From Aphelocoma coerulescens (Eukaryota > Chordata > Aves > Passeriformes > Corvidae): 64,000 nucleotides of DNA. The stretch is taken from NCBI RefSeq assembly GCF_041296385.1, contig NC_091013.1, forward strand, positions 35,066,001 through 35,130,000, written 5' to 3'. Below are positions 1-14,200 of this stretch, piece by piece (the first letter of the stretch is position 1; each line of letters opens with the position of its first letter). A model generated the notes under the pieces. The model was not told where the DNA came from and made no database searches. It worked only from the letters and a program-made list of their open reading frames with translations. A program made the position numbers and the translations under genes.

Positions 1-3000
1 AGAATAGAGACTGCCCCAAGGGTGACATGTGAGGGATAAGACTGCAAGGAAAGCAGGTGACTGCCAAAAGGGTTTTGCCTGCAACATGTGCACCATCTCT
101 CGGGCACAAAGAAGATGGGGCACCAGGCAGGCACTGATTTCATGCTGATGGTCTCTTAAGGTATTAAAGGCTCTTGCACATACTACTGAGTCCCAAACGG
201 TCAGGAAACTCCATGAAATGCACCCTGGGATTTCCAGCTGGCTTCCCTCCCCCTCCTCCCCCAACTGCTGCAGACAGTGATGGGGAGGAGATAAGGATTC
301 AGTTTAAGAGGTCTTCCGGAGAAGCATCTGCACATGCAGTTATATAGGAGATACTGAAAGCAAGATAAGAATATTAAGAATGAGTTTTTCCATACTACTT
401 TTAGCTTCTTATGAATGCAGTTACTTTCATATATTATGACTAAAAGCAGTTGTTGGATTTTTCTGCTTTTGAGTGCCAAATTTGACATTGTGAGTCAAAT
501 TAAATTATTGAAGTAGATCTATTTTGTTGTTTACAACTGTTTGAGATTTTCATTGGAAAAGGACAAGTAACAGGCTGTTCCTGCAGCCTCTTGTATGACT
601 GCAAGCTACAGCACCAGCAAACCAATGCTCATATCCTTCCAGCATGAAGTTAATTTCAAGAAATTGGGATCCAGTTTCAACATGCACACACATAGCCTTG
701 AAAAAGCCAAACATCACCAGATTTTACCCATTGCTGATATGTTGGTATTTCAGAAGCTTGCCAGGTGGAGGGTGTGTTGAAGCAAGCTAAATGCTTTCCA
801 CACTTAAGTCTGTGCTCAACTTAACAGCAAAAGCTTGTGGCATCTGTAAGAAAACATTTTTTTTTGAGAAAAGAACATAACAGTGTGAAATAATGCTAGA
901 CTGAGTAGTCAATAATCTCAGGATGTACTGAGATGACTGCAGATTCTTATCTATGAAAAGCATTTTAATCCTTGTCTCAGGTATTTGTTTTGCAACACAG
1001 GTACCACACTCATTTCATTCCTCAGACAGTTTATTGCATTGACTTCTATATTTTTTTAGATAAGAAAAAGCTGCCCAAAAATTACAGCATACTAAAAATT
1101 CCATTCTTTTGAAATTACTGAGCGAGGAATTTTGGAAACATAGAATTTTATTTTTTGAACTGCAACTGATCTCTGTTGGTATTTTCTTATTGAGAATTTT
1201 TATTTGCGTACTCATATTGTTACAATTCTTATTCCACATGGACTTTGAATATGAATCATCACTTTTCACCTTTAACATGCCTAAATTCAATCACAGAAAG
1301 ACCTGCAAAGCTGGTACTTGGAATTGAGCCCTGTGAACCTGTCATACACTGAACAGTTCATTCTAATGTTCGTAACAGAGTAAATCTCTCATGAACTTTC
1401 TTCTCCTGAAAACTCCCACATTCCACCACTGTTGTTGGCACTGACCTAAAAATATTCCAGACTGCAATCACTGTTTAAATACATTTTAGTTTGTGTTTAT
1501 GTTTCAGTCGTGAGTTTAATTCTTGCACAAAATCTGATAAAATCAAAGCTATTTTGAACAGTGTTCCCTTGACCTTGAAATCAGGTATTGAATTAATTTA
1601 ATTAAGATTAAAATCAGTAATATTTTAGGCCAGTCACAGGGTAGTGCAGGAATCAGAATATCAGAGCAGGGAACCGTGAAGGAGAAATATGCAGGGAACA
1701 GAATCTCCTTATGGTGATGCTGCTCTCAGGAGAAAAACACACCTCAGTCACAGTGGTGGATTTGTACCCCTACCTGCATCAAGGAAATACAAACAGATCC
1801 TTTTGTGCAAATAGCACAGTGCACTGCACAAGAAACATTTGCTACAGATGGCAAAAATCCTTAATTTTCCAGGGTGTTAAAGACTAATGGGTTTTGCTAG
1901 GGTATAAGGCCTGGGAAGGGCTTTTGAATCAAACTTTGGAGGACCCTGAGAAGAGCTACAGATTAGCTGTTGAAGTTTATCTAGAAAGGGTTTGCTCTGA
2001 AGATTGTTACCTGCACTGAGCAGCAAACAGGGAGCAGAGACCCCTGACCTCACAGACCGAGGACTCACCTACAACATGTCATCTGAAAAGAGAAACAAGG
2101 CCTTTAAGTTTTGTTCTTTCTCTAGGAAGATCATATTGTTTATTTTCTTCTCTTCTTCACCCAGTTCTTTTAGCATCAACTATTTTGAACGTGCCCTCCA
2201 GAACAGACATACTTCCACTTTAACTTAATCTGTGTTTTATGAAGGATGGTTTCGATCTGACTAACAGCAAGCACTTTTCACAAAAGCCTGCTGCGATTCT
2301 TAAAACAAGCAGTCGAGGCACCCTAGCAATGCCCAGCTCTCTGAAGCATTGCTTGAGGCTGTCCAGGAAGGAGCAGAGCTTCTTCTATAGCAGCAGGCTG
2401 GTGTGAGAGCTGTCACTGATGGGGGATCAAGGGAAATCATGTCTTCCAATGATGAGCAATAGCTGGGAAAGCCTCCAGCATCTGGCAAGCTAAATGCAAG
2501 CAGGTTTGGACTCTGATGGGTCTCAGTAGGGTTTTAATAAATGAGAACTACTGAAAATTTGCCGGGTTTGATATAAATGGACTAAAATATCAAAAGTAAG
2601 GTTTTCTAATATTCACAAAAGAAACGTGAAATGACCACTTTTTATAACTTACCCAATAAATTGTTCCCTATATGTTAAAAATAGGATCTTTTAAGGCATC
2701 CTGAACTACACACCTGTCTTTCCACATTGTATCAAGTTCAAAGCAGTTTTTCATTTGCAAAAACACATAATAAAGTTATTTGTGTCTTGCAGACAGCAGA
2801 AGGGGGAAGACAAACCAACTGTGTCACCTGGCTTTGGGCTGTGTTCCCAGTGACCGTTTCCTGCTGGGTTATGTGGGCTTCTTTCTGCTGCCTATTTATG
2901 CCTTTCAGCTCAGGGGCTGGTTATCCTTAGATGTTACTATTTAAGACTGAGTTCTTTCTTAGTGTTTTTATGGCCCTGATTACGTGTGTGTGTGTGTGCA

Positions 3001-6000
3001 TGAACACACACCTGTATGTATAGCTTCTATATAAATAGATGCATTTACAAGTTACAACTTGTGTAACTATTTTCCATTACAGATTATTGCTATATAGACA
3101 TAGGAACAGACTCATGTATGTTATTATTTTACCCTGGGATGAATCAGACACTTATAGTTCATATTTCTGCATCCAATGAAATCAGATTTCAAAAGTGATT
3201 TCAGTTTACCCCTGAGAACATTGCATAATTAATAGCCTCCGCTGTCCTGGAAGTCTAATACAGCAGTTAATTTGCCTTCCTGGCTCACCCCCACTTGTTA
3301 GAGTTGCTTCACATTTGTAAATTATATACACACAGCAAGTGAAAGAACTCTCATAGCAGGTGGAGTCTGTGTCTATGCTCAAGTACCTTCAGATGATGGA
3401 CTTTATACCATAAACATCACAGATTGGACCTAAAATGGGTATTTTTTTCTTGGATTTGACCAGATGTGAAGCACTAGCTGGGAAGAATCCTGACTTACTG
3501 ACTGTAAGTGTGCCAGGGGAGGTCTCAGGGAGGCAGCGCTGTCCACTGACACGGCCTCTGTCCAGTGCTCCCTGAGACCCCATCCAGTGTGGGGTCAGGA
3601 GCAGCTCTGAGACAGCAGCAGCTCCAGCTCTGCACTCAGCCTTCAAACTCAGCCTCTTCCACAGGAGGACACAGACACTTGAACACACATTTTCGAGTGC
3701 GAGAATGGGGATGAGTGGGGTGTGTGGTGATAAAATCCTCCACAAACTCCTCAAGAGTAAATAGAATCTACTTTTTGGTTAATGCTCCGCTGTCACTAGT
3801 TAAGATGTTGGACTAATGAGTAGCAACTTCATGGATCCCAAGTGTGGATGCTCTGGGGGATACAAGAAAATAAGATGGCTTTGCATGCCTGAGTGCTGAA
3901 AAGTTGAAAACCGGATAAATTTTAAAAATTAGCAATTGGTTTCATGCAGAGCTGAGCTGAAAATTGTGATACAGCCAGGCACAGGCATTGAAAAAGAAGA
4001 ACCAGCTCCAGCTCTCCCATTTTAACAACACCAGCAAAGCTACATTTATCTGTATTTCCTTCTAAATTACTCTAGTACTCTGTTTTTGTCCCGTATTTTA
4101 TTTCAGAATGAAATGAAGCACAGCTTCCTTTAACTCATCCCATCATAAGAGGTTCAGTCTTTTTTTAAAAATTGTATTGAATATATTCAATTGACAAACA
4201 AAATTCATATGAAAAACATTATTTAAATGTATATATAATTTAATTTTAAAACATTTAAATCACCAACTGTAAAGCTTTCAAAAATTAAAATGTTAATTTC
4301 TCCAAAGTTCTTATTTCATTAAATGAAAAAATTAAATTATAACTGCAATAACAGATTAAATGGGTTTTAATAAAAAGACAGAAATAAGAATGTAAATAGT
4401 TTGGAAGGCCAAATACATAGTCCTCAAAAATCTCAACTATGTTTAGAGAAAGCTTGCCTCTACAGAAGATAGCCATGCCTGGATGAAAACACTTCAGCCT
4501 TAGCTTATTGGAAATGCTAGGCCTCTTTGAACACACATGGAAGTACACAAGCACCATTTAGCTGACACAGGAGGACTGTGGGAATTATTCATGAGAATAA
4601 TTAACAGTCTTCTACAGACCTGATTACAGGACAGTGAGCTAATGAAAGCAAAAGTAAATAGACAAACAGAAGTAAATGCACAAGAATGCAGAATAGTACC
4701 ATGGAAGGAAAACATTTTTAAAGGTGAAAGCAAAAGATTATTGATTTAGAAACTTGTGTTGTGCCTCTGTTTCGCATTTGGGTTTCAAATGTCTTGAAAA
4801 ATATGCACATGATTTCATGCATAATCAGTGTGACATGAAATTACAGTGACTGCTGATGCAAATGAGGTAATTGTGCACACCAATTATGTGTAATATGCCT
4901 GTTGCCTTGTTTGAATAAGCAATTACAGAATTTATAGAGACAAGCATGTTAACTAGGAATGCATATTAGGCACAGAATTACCACCACTTAATTCAGAAAA
5001 TCAGGAAAAGTAGAATTTAGCTGGGGGAATGGTTATGAATCTTGGCATTTTTCCTAGGCATAAAATTTTAGTTTCATTATATGAATTTCCTGCATTTATA
5101 CCAGCCTATGTCCCAAAGTGATTTAGAAAATAAATAAGCTCAGTAAAATTAGACACAATGCTTAGCTAAGCATATGAACAGTCATTTTGATTACCTCAGC
5201 ACTCCTCAAATTTTTGTGCAAATCTTGTGGAAGCAGACTTATCTGTGGAGAGCTTTTAATTTTCTGCTGAATTTTGGTTGCACCACTGGCAGATTAAAGA
5301 GTCCTACATACTGCCCAGCAGAGGAGGGAGTGAAGAGCCAACACACTACAAGCAAGCTTTTAGCAGGAGCAATGCCTGATGCTTTTTACCTTTGGGTGCT
5401 TAGAATCCTTAAATTGCTATTTTTCTGCCTGGACTGAGATGTGCTGTCAGGCAGTGCCACAACATCACTCACAGAGGGGTGATAACTCCTGGATCACCCA
5501 GAGTCTTTCAGAATGATTTGGCCATTGGCTGATTCAGATAGATTCATCAGTGATTTCTAAGTCTCAAAATATCACGCATATGTAAAAATTCAATTCTCTT
5601 TTAGCATTTGTTGCAAATTAAGCCATAATGTGCATTTGTCAACTTGAAAAGCAAAAGTTTGTATCTAATTGTTCCTGGTGGTGTTTTGTTCCATAGTCTC
5701 AATTCTAATCAGGTGTTGATTATTCTAAAACAAAGATGGCAATATAAAGAGAAAATTCAGAAAAACTTATTTTATACTATATAACCTATTTCTAGATAAT
5801 TTTTGTAAATTGGTTTTTCACATTTTTTCAAATTACAAACAAGATATTTTATAAGAATTTATATCTATTCCAAGTGATAAAATCAAGAATTTAGTACTCT
5901 TTAAAGAACCCTCAAATGAAGGCCACAGAACTGGCAAAATATCACTTTGAGACCCAATACCACAAATTTTTTTTTTAACCCACTGAGGATATATCATTCC

Positions 6001-9000
6001 TTTCAATTGAGCTGCTTGCATGTGTAAGACTATGTGTGCTAGTCACGAGGATAAATCATGTATTTAGGAAATTGCCTGGAGGTCCGGATTGTGGCTGAAT
6101 TATTTCAGCTATTGGAAGTTTATGTTTTACGTGTTTGCAAAACCAAGAGAATATGCTGGCAAAAACCAAGTCCCGAGAATACCTAACAAAGTGTATAGAT
6201 TTGGGACCAACCCTTTAACTCCCATGGGGAAGCTCAGCAGAAATGTGGAGTGTATCACCTAAGCTGTCCTTCTTTTGGCCTCTGGTGTTGACACCATAAA
6301 CTCCAGCATTTCAGTACCTGAGATTCATGTTGCATCATTATGTTTTTAATACTGGTAGGCTTGCAGAGATGTGGAAACAATCTAGTTCTCTTTAAAAACA
6401 AAACAAAACAAGCCAAAACAAAATCCTAAAACACCCTATCATCCCTTCTTCCTTCCTTTATCTCCCCTCCCCTGTCCTCCAAGGAAAACATGATGGATCT
6501 GATCAGCCTAATTTCTAGTTCCATCTGCATGCAAAAAAGTCATGCTGTCTTATAATTGGTTCAGAAAATGGTAATCATCTGTTTTGAGTTTCTCCAAGAG
6601 TCAGTCTATTTTATTCATTCAAGTTCATATTTAACATCAGTTCCCCCTCAGTATGGCAAGATTTAAGGCCTTATCACTTCCTCCTGTCTGTTCACTACAA
6701 CTTTCTGATGAACATACTTATTTTAAACCCATAGGAATTGTTTGCAACCTCTTTGCAGCCCCAGGGTTCCTGTGTCCACTTCAGGTTTGTAAAAGCTTTC
6801 AGTGTTTAAAAGATTCTTTGTGATTTTTCCCAGCTCTGTGAGTTTGCCTTTCCTGACAAAATTTGTGTCACTACATATTCCTGCACAGACTCCAAAAAAG
6901 GGTTTTTTTGTATAAAAATCTTCCTGTTAAAAATGGGAATATGACAGAAATATTTTTTTATGGGTAACTGCCATTTTCTTACTTTTCTTGTAGAAAAATT
7001 ATGAAATCTATTTTTCTTTGGGGTTTTTTTGAAAGCGTTTTGCATTGTTGTGGTTTCTACAAAGACAGAAATGTTTCAAATCAGAAAGATGTGATTGCAG
7101 GTAAACTTTCTGAACACTTGTAAAGTGCCACTCTGGTAAGTAAGTATATGTAGTATATAGTGTTTGGTTTTGTCATTTGGCAGCTTTTCTAGACTGGGGT
7201 TTGGCTGGAGAAGTTCAGGAATCTATGTTTACCCAGCAGTGCTGCCTTCATGAAAATATGCAAGAATAACACATAAACATCTGTGTCTCACTTGTTGAAG
7301 AGCTATGATTAGTGTTGTGTTTTTATCTACAGTAATATATTTTAATTAGTTCTATATTGCTAAAAACTACTATTTAGTGTAATAGAGTAACAACAATTGA
7401 AATTTTTAGTGAAACATGTCTCAGTGTCTTGCGGTTTCAAAAACCCCAGACTTCTGTTTTACATACTACTGGCTGATGCAGAATTATGTTGATTCATGTC
7501 AGTCTTGTGATGTTTTACCACTTCTTTCATCTGTTCTCAAGTGAACCCATACATGTAAAAGCTTATGAACATAATATTGGAAAGGAAAGTTAACTTCATG
7601 CATTTCGTCTTACCTCTGGTTTGTATTTTGAACTAAGAAATCCCAACCAACTGTAACCTGAACTATTTCCCTTTGTTTCAGTCCATGGTATCAAAATGCA
7701 GCCTCTTCAGAGGATTAAAACTGTGATGAAAATTCAACACCAAAAAAAATTTTTAATACATATTCCTTCTTGCCATTGTCATAAAGAGTGATAGTAATCC
7801 TATGTATTTTTTAAAATTCTGTACTGGAATTCAATATTTGTATTTTATGACTATGGGTTTAATTATGTCTCTTTTTTAATATGTGTTTCATTGAATAAGA
7901 TTTTATTTCATTGTTTTCTTTCTCGTGTTGATTAGAAGAGAATTTCTAGTATAGAGGAAACTCCTCACATCCACCTGCCAAGCCTTTCTAAGAAGTCCCA
8001 TGTCAGTTTGAGGTCTCCCTAAAAATGATGCTGTCTCAATATGCAACAGATGGTGCTGAGCACTTAGTGAGAGCTTTCTATCCCGTCTACCATTATCTTA
8101 GTCCAATATAGCAGAACGGGATATAATGGCCTGGGGAGAGTTTGGATTCTTTGCTACTCTGGAAGTCTTTGTAGTGTAAAAGAAATCAAGGAGATAAGTG
8201 GGTGTTTAATGACACACCCTTGCGCAGAACAAATGGCTGCCCATCATCAACTAGCTAAATATGTTTCTACTCCCTTGGGTCCCAATTTGCCTGTATTTCT
8301 GAAAAATTGTATCAGAATCGCAAATTTCAGAAGGTACTTGTTCAGTTACTCTTAGGTTATTTGTGCCCCAAGTAGTACTGAAGATTTAAAGCGTAGGGCT
8401 GGAGGGAAGAGCTGCTCAGGAGTAGAGGCATGAGTCAAGCGAACTATTTATATACTCCAAAGGTGATCCTACAGTAAAGAGGATGGAGATGCCGTCCATC
8501 TCTCAGGAAATCTAACAATTGTCTGCCTTCAGAGAAGACAATTTTTTATCCAGGAATGAGGTCCATGGTGTTAATCTTTTGTTATCTGAATTGATATTAA
8601 CAACAAAATGTTCTCCTGTATTTTAATGGCTGATTACACTGAAGATTGCCTGAATCTAGAAGAGCAAGAATAGAAAAATACTCAAAGCAAGGTGATATCT
8701 TAGGCTTCTGTGTCTAGATAGAGTGTATGTTAACTTTTTCACAAATGCCAGTTATTTTGGGGCAGAAGGGGGACTCTTCAGCCAGGAAATTTTCTTGCTT
8801 TTTTATCCTCTGATCCAGCTGCAGGTTCTACTGACTGCTGAGAAGACCCTTCAGTACAAAACTAACTGGAAATGAGCACAAAACCATATTCTTAAATGGG
8901 TAAATCTGCTTAAAGTCTTTTGCACTAGAAGCAGCTTGGGTTTTTTTCTCAACAGTCCCCATTTTATTTTCTTTGTGAGTTGTTTTAAAAAGGAAGCAGG

Positions 9001-10290
9001 GGCCCTTCTCAGAATTTTAGCAAATATAATTGGATTTCAAATGTTGTTTTCAAACAAACCATAGAAAAGTTGAGGATGGGGAAATATAAGCAAGGTTTTG
9101 TAAAATGCTGTTGTACATGCAAACGCATGTTTTGAGTTAAGTTAAGCTCATTTCTGGTAACAATATTAACTTTGTGATGACCATGACCAGCAGGCATATG
9201 GAGAATGGAGGGTGGCAGTCTTTATCAAATTAGATCTAAGAGGAAGAACATGTACTTAGGGGTTGGAGTGAAAGCTTCTCTGGACTCAGGCCCAGAGGGA
9301 AGCCAAAGCACAGGGGTTGAATTAAAACCTTTGGATAAGCTGAGATCCATGAAGTCACACGAAAGTGAAATAGAAATATAGATTTTTAACTTTTAGTAGA
9401 AATACATGCTAAGTGCCTTAAACATTGAAAAGCTGCAACAGAGACCTTAAACAAAGTTCTTACTGCAGCAGTGTTACCTTTTCACAGAATTCTTTACTTT
9501 AGAAAAAATATATATAGAACTATACTGTTCACATTTTTTAGATAGAGTGTTCACATAAACAATAAGAGCTGATAGAAACTATATGCAAATCTGTGTACTA
9601 CCTATGTAACACTTGTGTAAGACTTATGACTGTTAGACTTAGACCAGGATAGGTTAAGAAAAGGAAAACTAGAATCGTGTGTTAATGTTATTGGTCAACT
9701 AACAAAAATAATCCACACTTCTGTGAGAAAAAATACAAAGCATTTAGAATTAGAAGAAGCAGCTGTTTTCTGCCTGCTCTTTCCTGTTGCTGCTTGGCTT
9801 TATCATGTAATCCCCTTCGAACTCTCCCTTCAGGAAATCTATGAGACAATGAAATAAAGAACTCAGCAGAACAGCAGTCTCCTCTTCTCTCTTACCCTGG
9901 TCCGAGAAGGAAGGGTATCCCATCAAAAGCTCAACATTTAGGATACTTTTTTTTTTCTCCTTAGTATTTTTTAGAAGGAAATCTGGAAAGGGCAAGTAGA
10001 GACTGGGAGGGCTTATGGAAAGATCAGATTTTTTTTGAGCTGGAAAGAAGGATTCTGCTTTTGTTAAAGAACATCTTTTCAAGATTAGATTTTCTATTTA
10101 CTTCTGTTTAAAATGTGGTACTGGTATGGAAAATCAAGCTGAAAATTTGTATCTGCTTTTCCTGAAAATTTTCTCTTTTGACTTGGTATGACTCTTTTAA
10201 CTTTGGGTATGATGGAGTCCCTGTGCACATGAAAGGAAGCAAAGTAGTTTCTATGCTACATTGATATGTCATAACTAGATAGTTATATTC
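1..10290. other. No gene recognised
   Basis: AT-rich sequence with only short open frames, none with a recognisable family, signal peptide or convincing exon structure. It contains one GT microsatellite and scattered A-rich tracts. No CR1 end was seen. Confidence 0.6.
2984..3000. repeat. Short (GT)n microsatellite
   Basis: GTGTGTGTGTGTGTG run followed by an imperfect ACAC-rich stretch to about 3012. Confidence 0.85.
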
Positions 10291-10554
10291 CATGCTTTTC
10301 TTTTCTGAAACCCATTCAGCTGCAGAGATTTTCATGAATCCATGGATAGCTGCAAGGAAATACTGTTTGGCCCAACCTTTTGCCCAATCCCAGTTACATG
10401 CTTACTGTAGAAGGTGCTTCAGGGATGTGGAGTATTATGGAAGAGGGCTTCGGTGGATTGATGCCACGTTTGTCCCTACTGGGTCCCTCATGGACCACTC
10501 AGGTGGTGCTCTGCCAGCGCCCACGTGTGCACACGATCTCACCTTCGATCTCAC

Positions 10555-11030
10555 CTTCGCAGTGGTTGTGAACAGCCGCTCACACCCACAGGCTGTGCAT
10601 GAACCGGAGACAGAGAGGCGAGAAGGGCTCTCTGCAGGCAATTCCGAGGTGTTTAATGGCAACACCCCCAAGGGAACAGAGGCAAGAAAGAAAACCCAAC
10701 TGAACGCCTGCACCCGTTTTATCCCGAAAATTCCCAAAGGCAGGCAGAGCATTCAAAACCAGTAATCTGAGGGCTAGGGGGCAGAGGCAAGGTTGAATGG
10801 CATAAGAGGGGCCAATGGGAAAAGGGATGGCAGGGGGAGAGGGCCAGTGACCAGCAGAATCTAGACAAAGAGAGAACTTCCTGGCACAGTGTTGTAAGGA
10901 GAGACCACTTTTAAGGCGACTGGAGGGGTGTACTGTGGACTTAGCCACTGCAACAGGGTATCCATAAAAGCTAGCTGTGGAGATTCTAACAAAAAAGGGC
11001 TTCCTCTGATTGCACACTCACACAAGGTGG
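10555..11030 (-). mobile_element. Possible solitary retroviral LTR, reverse orientation
   Basis: A GC-richer block stands out from its AT-rich surroundings. Read on the minus strand it has promoter-like elements in LTR order: CCAAT region near 10809-10820, GGGATAAAACGGG near 10717-10729, and ATTAAA at about 10652-10657 some 70 bases later, followed by a pyrimidine-rich U5-like segment. No gag, pol or env frame adjoins it, and target-site duplications could not be fixed, so the ends are approximate. Confidence 0.35.
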
Positions 11031-11124
11031 GAATGTCACATGTCTATCAGCTTGCATAGCACTTCTAAAGCTAGCAAATTCTATCTTTAAGAGATTTAGA
11101 AGCAATAAATACAGGCTTCCCACC

Positions 11125-11225
11125 TCTGCTGCTCCTCTGCCCCTCTCCCATATAAACCCATTAATGTTCCTTTAACTGAGTGGCTTTCGGAGCAGAGGCT
11201 TTCTTGGTTCACTTACGTGACAGGA
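11125..11225 (+). repeat. Second promoter- or LTR-like fragment, plus orientation
   Basis: A CT-rich stretch leads to CCATATAAACCCATTAATG and then GCTTTCTTGGTTCACTTAC, which resembles the TATA-to-U5 part of an avian LTR. It adjoins the putative reverse LTR at 10.55-11.03 kb. Only motif order supports this; it could be part of the same composite repeat. Confidence 0.2.
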
Positions 11226-11229
11226 GGAC

Positions 11230-14200
11230 CAAACTCACAGCTAAGAAAGGGTCAGGCAGAATGGTCAGTGTGTTTCAACACAGGCATTGATTCCATGCTC
11301 TTCTGCCTGGTGAAAACAATGCCATAATGGAACTGCTTCAGTTTTATCTGACTTTCCCCTGGTGTAAACGGTATGAGCCTACGAAATGGAATTTTTCTGT
11401 TTTACTCCCCATCCTTCAGTTATCAGCCATGAAACTACAAAAGACAATATTTTCATCGCTGTTTTGCTGATTAAAGAAGCCCACCTTATGCTGCAAGGAG
11501 AGCTGTAGGTGGCTGTGGTCCACCTCTGCCACATCTCTCACCATGGATAGCAAACATAGTGTCAATCAAGTTCATGATCTATCTCAGTTCTGTATTGAAA
11601 TACAGACATAAATCAGGGATGAATACATTCAGAGTAGTAGGGATGATAAACTGGACAATAAGAAAAGCAATTAATAAATTCTGCTGAAATCAATGTCACA
11701 TTAAGAAAGAGAAGCAAAGTTTAGTGACATGTAATACAAACTACTTACAGGGAAAAAAACCAAACAGATCAAGATACAACTTTTTTCTTTTTTCTCTTAT
11801 CTTCAATTTTATTATCTCCTTTATCAAGCAGCAAAACAGAGAAAGCAGAACACATTGAGCAAGTCTACAATTTTGTTTTGAACACAATGGATTCTCTCTG
11901 TTCCACATTCACGATCAGGCAGCACTTTTCTTTGCAAGGGGGAAGGAAGAAGGTAGAGGAGGGAGTTCAAAAGATGAAATGTGCCCACCAGTTCTGGCTG
12001 ACACACCTCTGAATTCACATGCAGAGATGGAAGCTGCTGCATCCAGTGATGTGCCTGCACCCACAACCCATCAGTAATAACCCTGCCTTGTGTGACCATT
12101 TAAAAGGACCACAGAAGGTCATGTGTCCCTGTTCAAAACCATGGATGGCTGTTCTGTATGACATTGTGACTGTGCCAGGTTGTATTTTAATGATCATCAT
12201 TTTTAGGAACTTTCTACAGCCTTTCAGTGAACAGATTCCAGGAAGAAGATATAGGCCACACCTACTCATACTCCTATCAGAGGTGATAAGCTTATCTACT
12301 ACACTTCAAAGAGTGCATAGTTTCATCCCCTTGCCAAGAAGTACACAAGCAAAAAGAGGTAGGAGCTCTGTTCCAAATCTCTTCTCTATTCCCTCCCAGG
12401 GAGAGCATGGCTTGGTCTCCCAAAAGCCCACTCCTTCCCAGGCAGACAGGGCAGACCCTTAGCCCCACCATATCCAGTCTGGAAAACTCCGTGCCAAGGA
12501 TGAGGTCCCAGTACAGGAGAGGAGGACACCTGGCACTGCCAAACCAACCAATCCTCCAGCTGGCATACCTGGAAAGGCCAAAGGAAAGATGTAAGAAATG
12601 AAGCATGCAACCTCCTCCTCTCTGGTTGGCTAAGAAGAAAAATAAATCTATCCCCCCCAAAAACAGGACAGTAGCTCAGTGGCTCATTGAGTTACAGGAG
12701 TTTGTTTGATAGTTCTTGATGAATTAAGGCTTACCGTATGAGACTGTTGAATCACCTTTTGAACCCATGTTCAGCAACATTCACAGCACTCCTTGGAAAA
12801 GGTTTTTGATGATTAAAGGTGCAAGTTGTTGGAAGAGAAGTATCTGATTTGCTTAGTTTATAGACAGTTTTTTCATTTACAACCAGTATAACCATCCTTC
12901 CACTTATTCTGTTCCAGGCTGAAGGAGCCTAGGCCACATAGTTCTTTCTCAGGTGAGAGCTGCTTCACACCTTTTTCCTATGTTGCCTTTCACTTTCTAG
13001 ATGTATTTTATGCTTCTAGGTTGGACAAACAAACCTGCAGGCAGCTTTTGAGCCACTGATACATCCTGAAGCTTTACAATGTCATTATAATAATGTCATA
13101 TTCTGGCTTGCTCTTTTTTACTTCAGTAATTCCAAAAATTCTTTAAACTGGAAAAAAACCATATCCATACACTACATTGGAAAAAAACAGATAGACCATC
13201 AGTTCGTCTTGACAGGATGTTTGTGTTATGATTCAACAAATCAAATTGCTGCTTTATATCACAAATCATCTAGCTTTGGAAAAAAAGAAAAAAGAAAAGA
13301 AACAAAACAGAAACAAAACAAAACCCCAGATAACCAACCCCAGCAACATAACCAAAATTAATATACTTTAATCTTTTCTACTATGTGATTCTTCAATATT
13401 TAAATATCATTTGTTTCAATAGCTTCAGATTTGTTTTGAAATAGTTCCTCCTCGCACAATTATACTGGCTTTTTAAGCCAAGGAAAATTTATCTTCATTT
13501 TGATGTGATGCTCAGGTGGCACCTACCTCTCCCTCCTTCTGTGGATGAGACTGGACTCTGATATCAGTTTCTACCTTGCTGTGCTGAACAGACAGGCTTT
13601 CTCCAAGAACTATATGTACTTCCCAGTGTTTCAATGGAATAAAGAAATTCCATGTACCGAGTGAGAACTTTGCTAGCGATTTCTTTGAGAGGAAGGTTGG
13701 TGTGCCCTCATAAAGATTTCATAATTTTTTTATTTGCATTCAGCAAAAGTGCAAAAATTATATTTTAATGAGAGAGCTGAACACATCCTTAGGATGTGTG
13801 CAACCACAGTAATGAGTTACATGCTTTTTAAAACAGATATTTAATAAACCCATATTATTTGCAATCAGCTCAGTGTTTATCTCATTTGGTTTCCTTGACA
13901 ATTTCCTGATTTTAGATGCATTGTAAAACAATTGATTTTGTTTTTCAGAGAACCCTTTCACTCAGTGTCACTTAAGAAAAGACCTTTTACAGAGGAAAAA
14001 TACCACAGTGAATTCTTTTATTCTTTACTGACTACAAAAATAAAATTTAGCCTTCAAACCTATTAAGTATGAAACATACCAATCAGCTCGTTAGCTGAAG
14101 ACTGCTTAGTATGCATGAGACTGATTTGAGTTAAATAAATATAACCAACCTATTTACAGGTCAGATTGTATACATGTATTTAGTATTTTGATAATTTCAT

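Noticed and set aside
3389..3754. 121-codon minus-strand frame
   Set aside because: No family, signal peptide or splice structure; composition is like other chance frames.
10292..11017. Overlapping frames of 157, 105 and 145 codons on both strands
   Set aside because: They overlap each other in a GC-rich block that carries LTR-like promoter motifs; no shared family signal and no exon structure.
12015..12660. Cluster of overlapping frames up to 147 codons
   Set aside because: Several frames on both strands are open at once, as expected from locally low stop-codon density; no domain recognised.
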